Shown here: piece after piece, positions 5,830 to 7,733 of the stretch
Layout of the letters: each line of letters starts with the position of its first letter
Numbering within the stretch: position 1 is the stretch's first letter
Assembly (NCBI GenBank): GCA_964348275.1
Contig: CAYGBT010000092.1
Location: 1 to 7,733 of the forward strand
Reading direction: 5' to 3'
DNA: 7,733 nucleotides
Source: CSP1-5 sp964348275
GTDB taxonomy: Bacteria > Methylomirabilota > Methylomirabilia > Methylomirabilales > CSP1-5
Program-made: the position numbers and the translations under genes
The notes under the pieces: generated by a model
The model's input: only the letters and a program-made list of their open reading frames with translations
Database searches by the model: none
Told to the model about the DNA's origin: nothing

Positions 5830-7086
5830 GTGGAATTCGATGTCACAGATCTCGGTCTTGCCGAGAAGGGGCTCAACCGAATTGAATGGGCCCGGCAGTT
5901 CATGCCGGTCCTCGCCCAGATCGAAAAACGGTTCAGTAAACAGAAGCCGCTACGAGGCATCCGGGTCTCTGCCTGTCTCCATGTGACGACCGAGACAGCG
6001 AATCTGCTCCGGACACTCAAGACCGGTGGTGCTCGGGTGGCCTTGTGTGCCAGTAACCCGTTGAGTACGCAGGATGACGTGTCTGCCTCACTGGTCAAAC
6101 ACTTTCGTACCCCCGTCTTCGCCCGTAAGGGCGAGGATCGTCGGACGTATTACAAGCATATCCAAAGCGTCTTAGAAATTCGGCCCCAGATCACCATGGA
6201 CGACGGGGCCGATACCATTTCCGTCCTCCATGGCGATCGGACGGAGTTACTCCGGGGCATTATTGCTGGGACCGAAGAGACCACCACGGGGGTGGTTCGT
6301 TTACGGCAGATGGAGGAGAAAGGGGTCTTGCGTTACCCTATCATTGCTGTGAACGACGCTGACACGAAACATCTCTTTGACAACCGGTACGGCACAGGGC
6401 AGAGCACCCTGGATGGTCTCTTCCGTGCGACCAATATCCTCCTGGCTGGGAGACGGGTTGTGGTCTCGGGGTACGGCTGGTGTGGTCGGGGCGTGGCCAC
6501 GCGGGCACGGGGGATGGGCGCCCACGTCATCGTTACCGAGATCGATCCCGTGCGTGCCCTGGAGGCGGTGATGGATGGATTTCGAGTGATGAGAATGCGC
6601 GAGGCAGCCCGCATAGGAGAGGTTTTCATCACCACCACCGGGAACACCCAGGTGATCCGCGGCGAGCATATTCGGGCCATGCGGGATGGGGTTATCTTAT
6701 GCAATGCGGGCCACTTCGACGTCGAGATAGATCTTGGTGCACTGCGGTCCCTGTCGAGGAAGCGGCGGGTGGTTCGGGAGCACGTGGAGGAGTTTACACT
6801 GCGGGACGGACGCCGACTGTATCTTTTGGCTGAGGGGAGGTTGATTAACCTCGCCGCTGCGGAGGGTCACCCGGCGTCCGTGATGGATATGAGCTTTGCC
6901 AACCAGGCCCTGTCGGTAGAGTATGCTGTCCGGCACGCGGGTCGGCTCGAAAACCATGTCTACCCGGTACCGAGGGAGGTAGACGCCGAGGTGGCACGCT
7001 TGAAGCTGACCTCGATGGGGGTGAAGATCGACGCCTTGACAGCGGAGCAGCAGCGGTATCTCGGGTCTTGGGAAGCCGGGACCTGA
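5830..7086 (+). CDS. ahcY: Adenosylhomocysteinase (S-adenosyl-L-homocysteine hydrolase)
   Basis: This NAD+-dependent cytoplasmic enzyme reversibly splits S-adenosylhomocysteine into adenosine and homocysteine, relieving product inhibition of methyltransferases. Landmarks align with human AHCY at a fairly constant offset: CLHVT with H51 (human H55 region), DDGAD with D125 (D131), EETTTG with E150 (E156), and NDADTKHLFDNRYGTG with K180, D184 and N185 (K186, D190, N191). GYGWCGRG at 214-221 is the NAD-binding loop, and NAGHFDVEID starts at 292. At 418 residues it belongs to the shorter class, lacking the roughly 40-residue insertion of many proteobacterial enzymes, and it ends YLGSWEAGT rather than the K-x-x-Y-R-Y type tail of the longer class. 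The start is GTG. It follows metK by 108 bp, pairing SAM production with SAH removal, and converges on lptG. Confidence 0.97.
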   Translation: MEFDVTDLGLAEKGLNRIEWARQFMPVLAQIEKRFSKQKPLRGIRVSACLHVTTETANLLRTLKTGGARVALCASNPLSTQDDVSASLVKHFRTPVFARKGEDRRTYYKHIQSVLEIRPQITMDDGADTISVLHGDRTELLRGIIAGTEETTTGVVRLRQMEEKGVLRYPIIAVNDADTKHLFDNRYGTGQSTLDGLFRATNILLAGRRVVVSGYGWCGRGVATRARGMGAHVIVTEIDPVRALEAVMDGFRVMRMREAARIGEVFITTTGNTQVIRGEHIRAMRDGVILCNAGHFDVEIDLGALRSLSRKRRVVREHVEEFTLRDGRRLYLLAEGRLINLAAAEGHPASVMDMSFANQALSVEYAVRHAGRLENHVYPVPREVDAEVARLKLTSMGVKIDALTAEQQRYLGSWEAGT

Positions 7087-7170
7087 TAGCTGTCAGCGAT
7101 TAGCAGTCGGCAGTCAGCACGAAGAGCCTAAGCTGACCGCTGATAGCTGATTGCGGACTGCTGTTTGCTA
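7087..7170. repeat. Heptamer-built imperfect palindrome between convergent ahcY and lptG
   Basis: Twelve 7-bp units fill the gap. The first five fit YRGCNNT or close to it (TAGCTGT, CAGCGAT, TAGCAGT, CGGCAGT, CAGCACG). After a transition unit, the rest fit the reverse complement (TAAGCTG, ACCGCTG, ATAGCTG, ATTGCGG, ACTGCTG, TTTGCTA). The symmetry centre is about 7128/7129. By hand count, 27 of 35 positions in the outer five unit pairs can pair when G-U is allowed. It starts right after the ahcY TGA and its last three bases are the lptG stop (TAG on the - strand). A direct repeat CTGATAGCTG (7083-7092 and 7140-7149) is part of it. It could act as a two-way terminator, but no U-tract is present. 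Confidence 0.65.
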
Positions 7171-7733
7171 GATCCGGGGACGCGACCACACTACCCCGAG
7201 GAAGGCGACGCATCCGAAGATGGCGTTCGGAAGCCAGACGCCGAGGACCGAGGGAAGGACATCGTTCCGGGCGAGCGGGAGCGCAATTGAGAAAAGCAGC
7301 CAGTAGAAAAACGCCGTGGCGATGCACGTGCCTACGTGGATGAATAACCCCTGTCTTCCCACCCGGAAGGCAAAGGCGATTCCCAAGAGTGTCATGATAA
7401 AGTTGGTGACAAGCATGGCAGGTTTGGCCGCGAGATCCGCCAGATAGCGCCGGGCATCTACCCCGCTCCGAGTTAACCGGTTAATATACCGCCTGAGTTC
7501 CCCGTAACTCATTTCCTCCACCGGTTTCTCCACGCGCGCCAGGTCCTCCGCTGTTGCCTCCAACTGAATGGGCAGTTCAGGGACCTCGGTGATACTCGCG
7601 TCAGTTTCCCCCACCGAGAAATGATGGATGCGCACCCCTGAGAGGATCCAACGCCCATCTTTCCACCGACCTCTCTCGGCTTGTGTCCGCTTGAGCAGCA
7701 CGCGGTCTGGGGAAAATTGGAAAAACGAGACCC
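7168..7733 (-). CDS. lptG: LPS export permease LptG (YjgP/YjgQ family), C-terminal part (partial)
   Basis: This inner-membrane subunit works with LptF and the ATPase LptB to extract LPS and pass it to LptC/LptA. The gene enters from the right edge; the frame is open to base 7733 and ends at TAG (7170-7168). Visible are the end of the periplasmic domain (FSPDRVLLKRTQAE and DGRWILSGVRI) and the MSYGELRRYINRL...GVDARRY segment leading back to the membrane. Three hydrophobic segments follow at about 7419-7366 (AMLVTNFIMTLLGIAFAF), 7347-7270 (around ATAFFYWLLFSIAL) and 7248-7186 (around VWLPNAIFGCVAFLGVVW), matching the last three helices of the six-helix family. The YINRL, RY and AWLPN-like features fit LptG rather better than LptF, but the two are related and LptF is possible. 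It converges on ahcY and belongs to a separate transcript. Confidence 0.85.
   Translation of the reverse strand, partial: VSFFQFSPDRVLLKRTQAERGRWKDGRWILSGVRIHHFSVGETDASITEVPELPIQLEATAEDLARVEKPVEEMSYGELRRYINRLTRSGVDARRYLADLAAKPAMLVTNFIMTLLGIAFAFRVGRQGLFIHVGTCIATAFFYWLLFSIALPLARNDVLPSVLGVWLPNAIFGCVAFLGVVWSRPRI

Noticed and set aside
7087..7170. CRISPR array
   Set aside because: The units are 7 bp, contiguous and degenerate, with no spacers of constant length.

Overview
The window comes from a Gram-negative bacterium. It carries two Kdo-biosynthesis genes (kdsD, kdsC) and the end of an LPS-export permease gene (lptG), which only make sense in a cell with an LPS-type outer membrane. The DNA is moderately GC-rich, start codons include GTG, and Shine-Dalgarno sites are strong. 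The gaps hold short 7-bp repeats of a kind I associate loosely with NC10/Methylomirabilis- or Nitrospira-like genomes; that placement is a low-confidence inference and nothing here proves it.

Region 1 (1-2933, + strand) is the end of a nucleotide-sugar/surface-polysaccharide operon: the 3' end of a UDP-glucose 6-dehydrogenase, a GalE-like sugar-nucleotide epimerase, a GmhA-like SIS-domain sugar-phosphate isomerase, and a DegT-family PLP-dependent sugar aminotransferase. Gaps are about 20-40 bp and each gene has its own Shine-Dalgarno site, so they look co-transcribed. Together they would oxidise, epimerise and aminate sugar nucleotides, and supply an isomerised (possibly heptose) phosphate, for O-antigen, capsule or exopolysaccharide. 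The final sugar cannot be read from this part alone.

Region 2 (2934-5721, + strand) begins after a 92-bp gap with a possible promoter. kdsD (arabinose-5-phosphate isomerase) overlaps kdsC (Kdo-8-phosphate phosphatase) by 4 bases, and metK (SAM synthetase) follows 15 bp later. The first codons of kdsC are built from a 9-bp tandem repeat followed by a run of AG dinucleotides.

Region 3 (5722-7086, + strand) is a 108-bp spacer with two sets of heptamer repeats, then ahcY (S-adenosylhomocysteine hydrolase, short-type). metK and ahcY are two enzymes of the activated methyl cycle.

Region 4 (7087-7733) is an 81-bp gap filled with heptamers that change orientation at the midpoint, forming an imperfect palindrome between the stop codons of ahcY and the convergent lptG, whose C-terminal part runs off the window on the - strand.

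The coding genes belong to well-known families. The least explained material is the heptamer repeats in the gaps, the repeat-built start of kdsC, and the Asp-for-Glu change in the GmhA-like active site. I found no RNA genes, CRISPR arrays, insertion sequences or defence genes, and no convincing new system.
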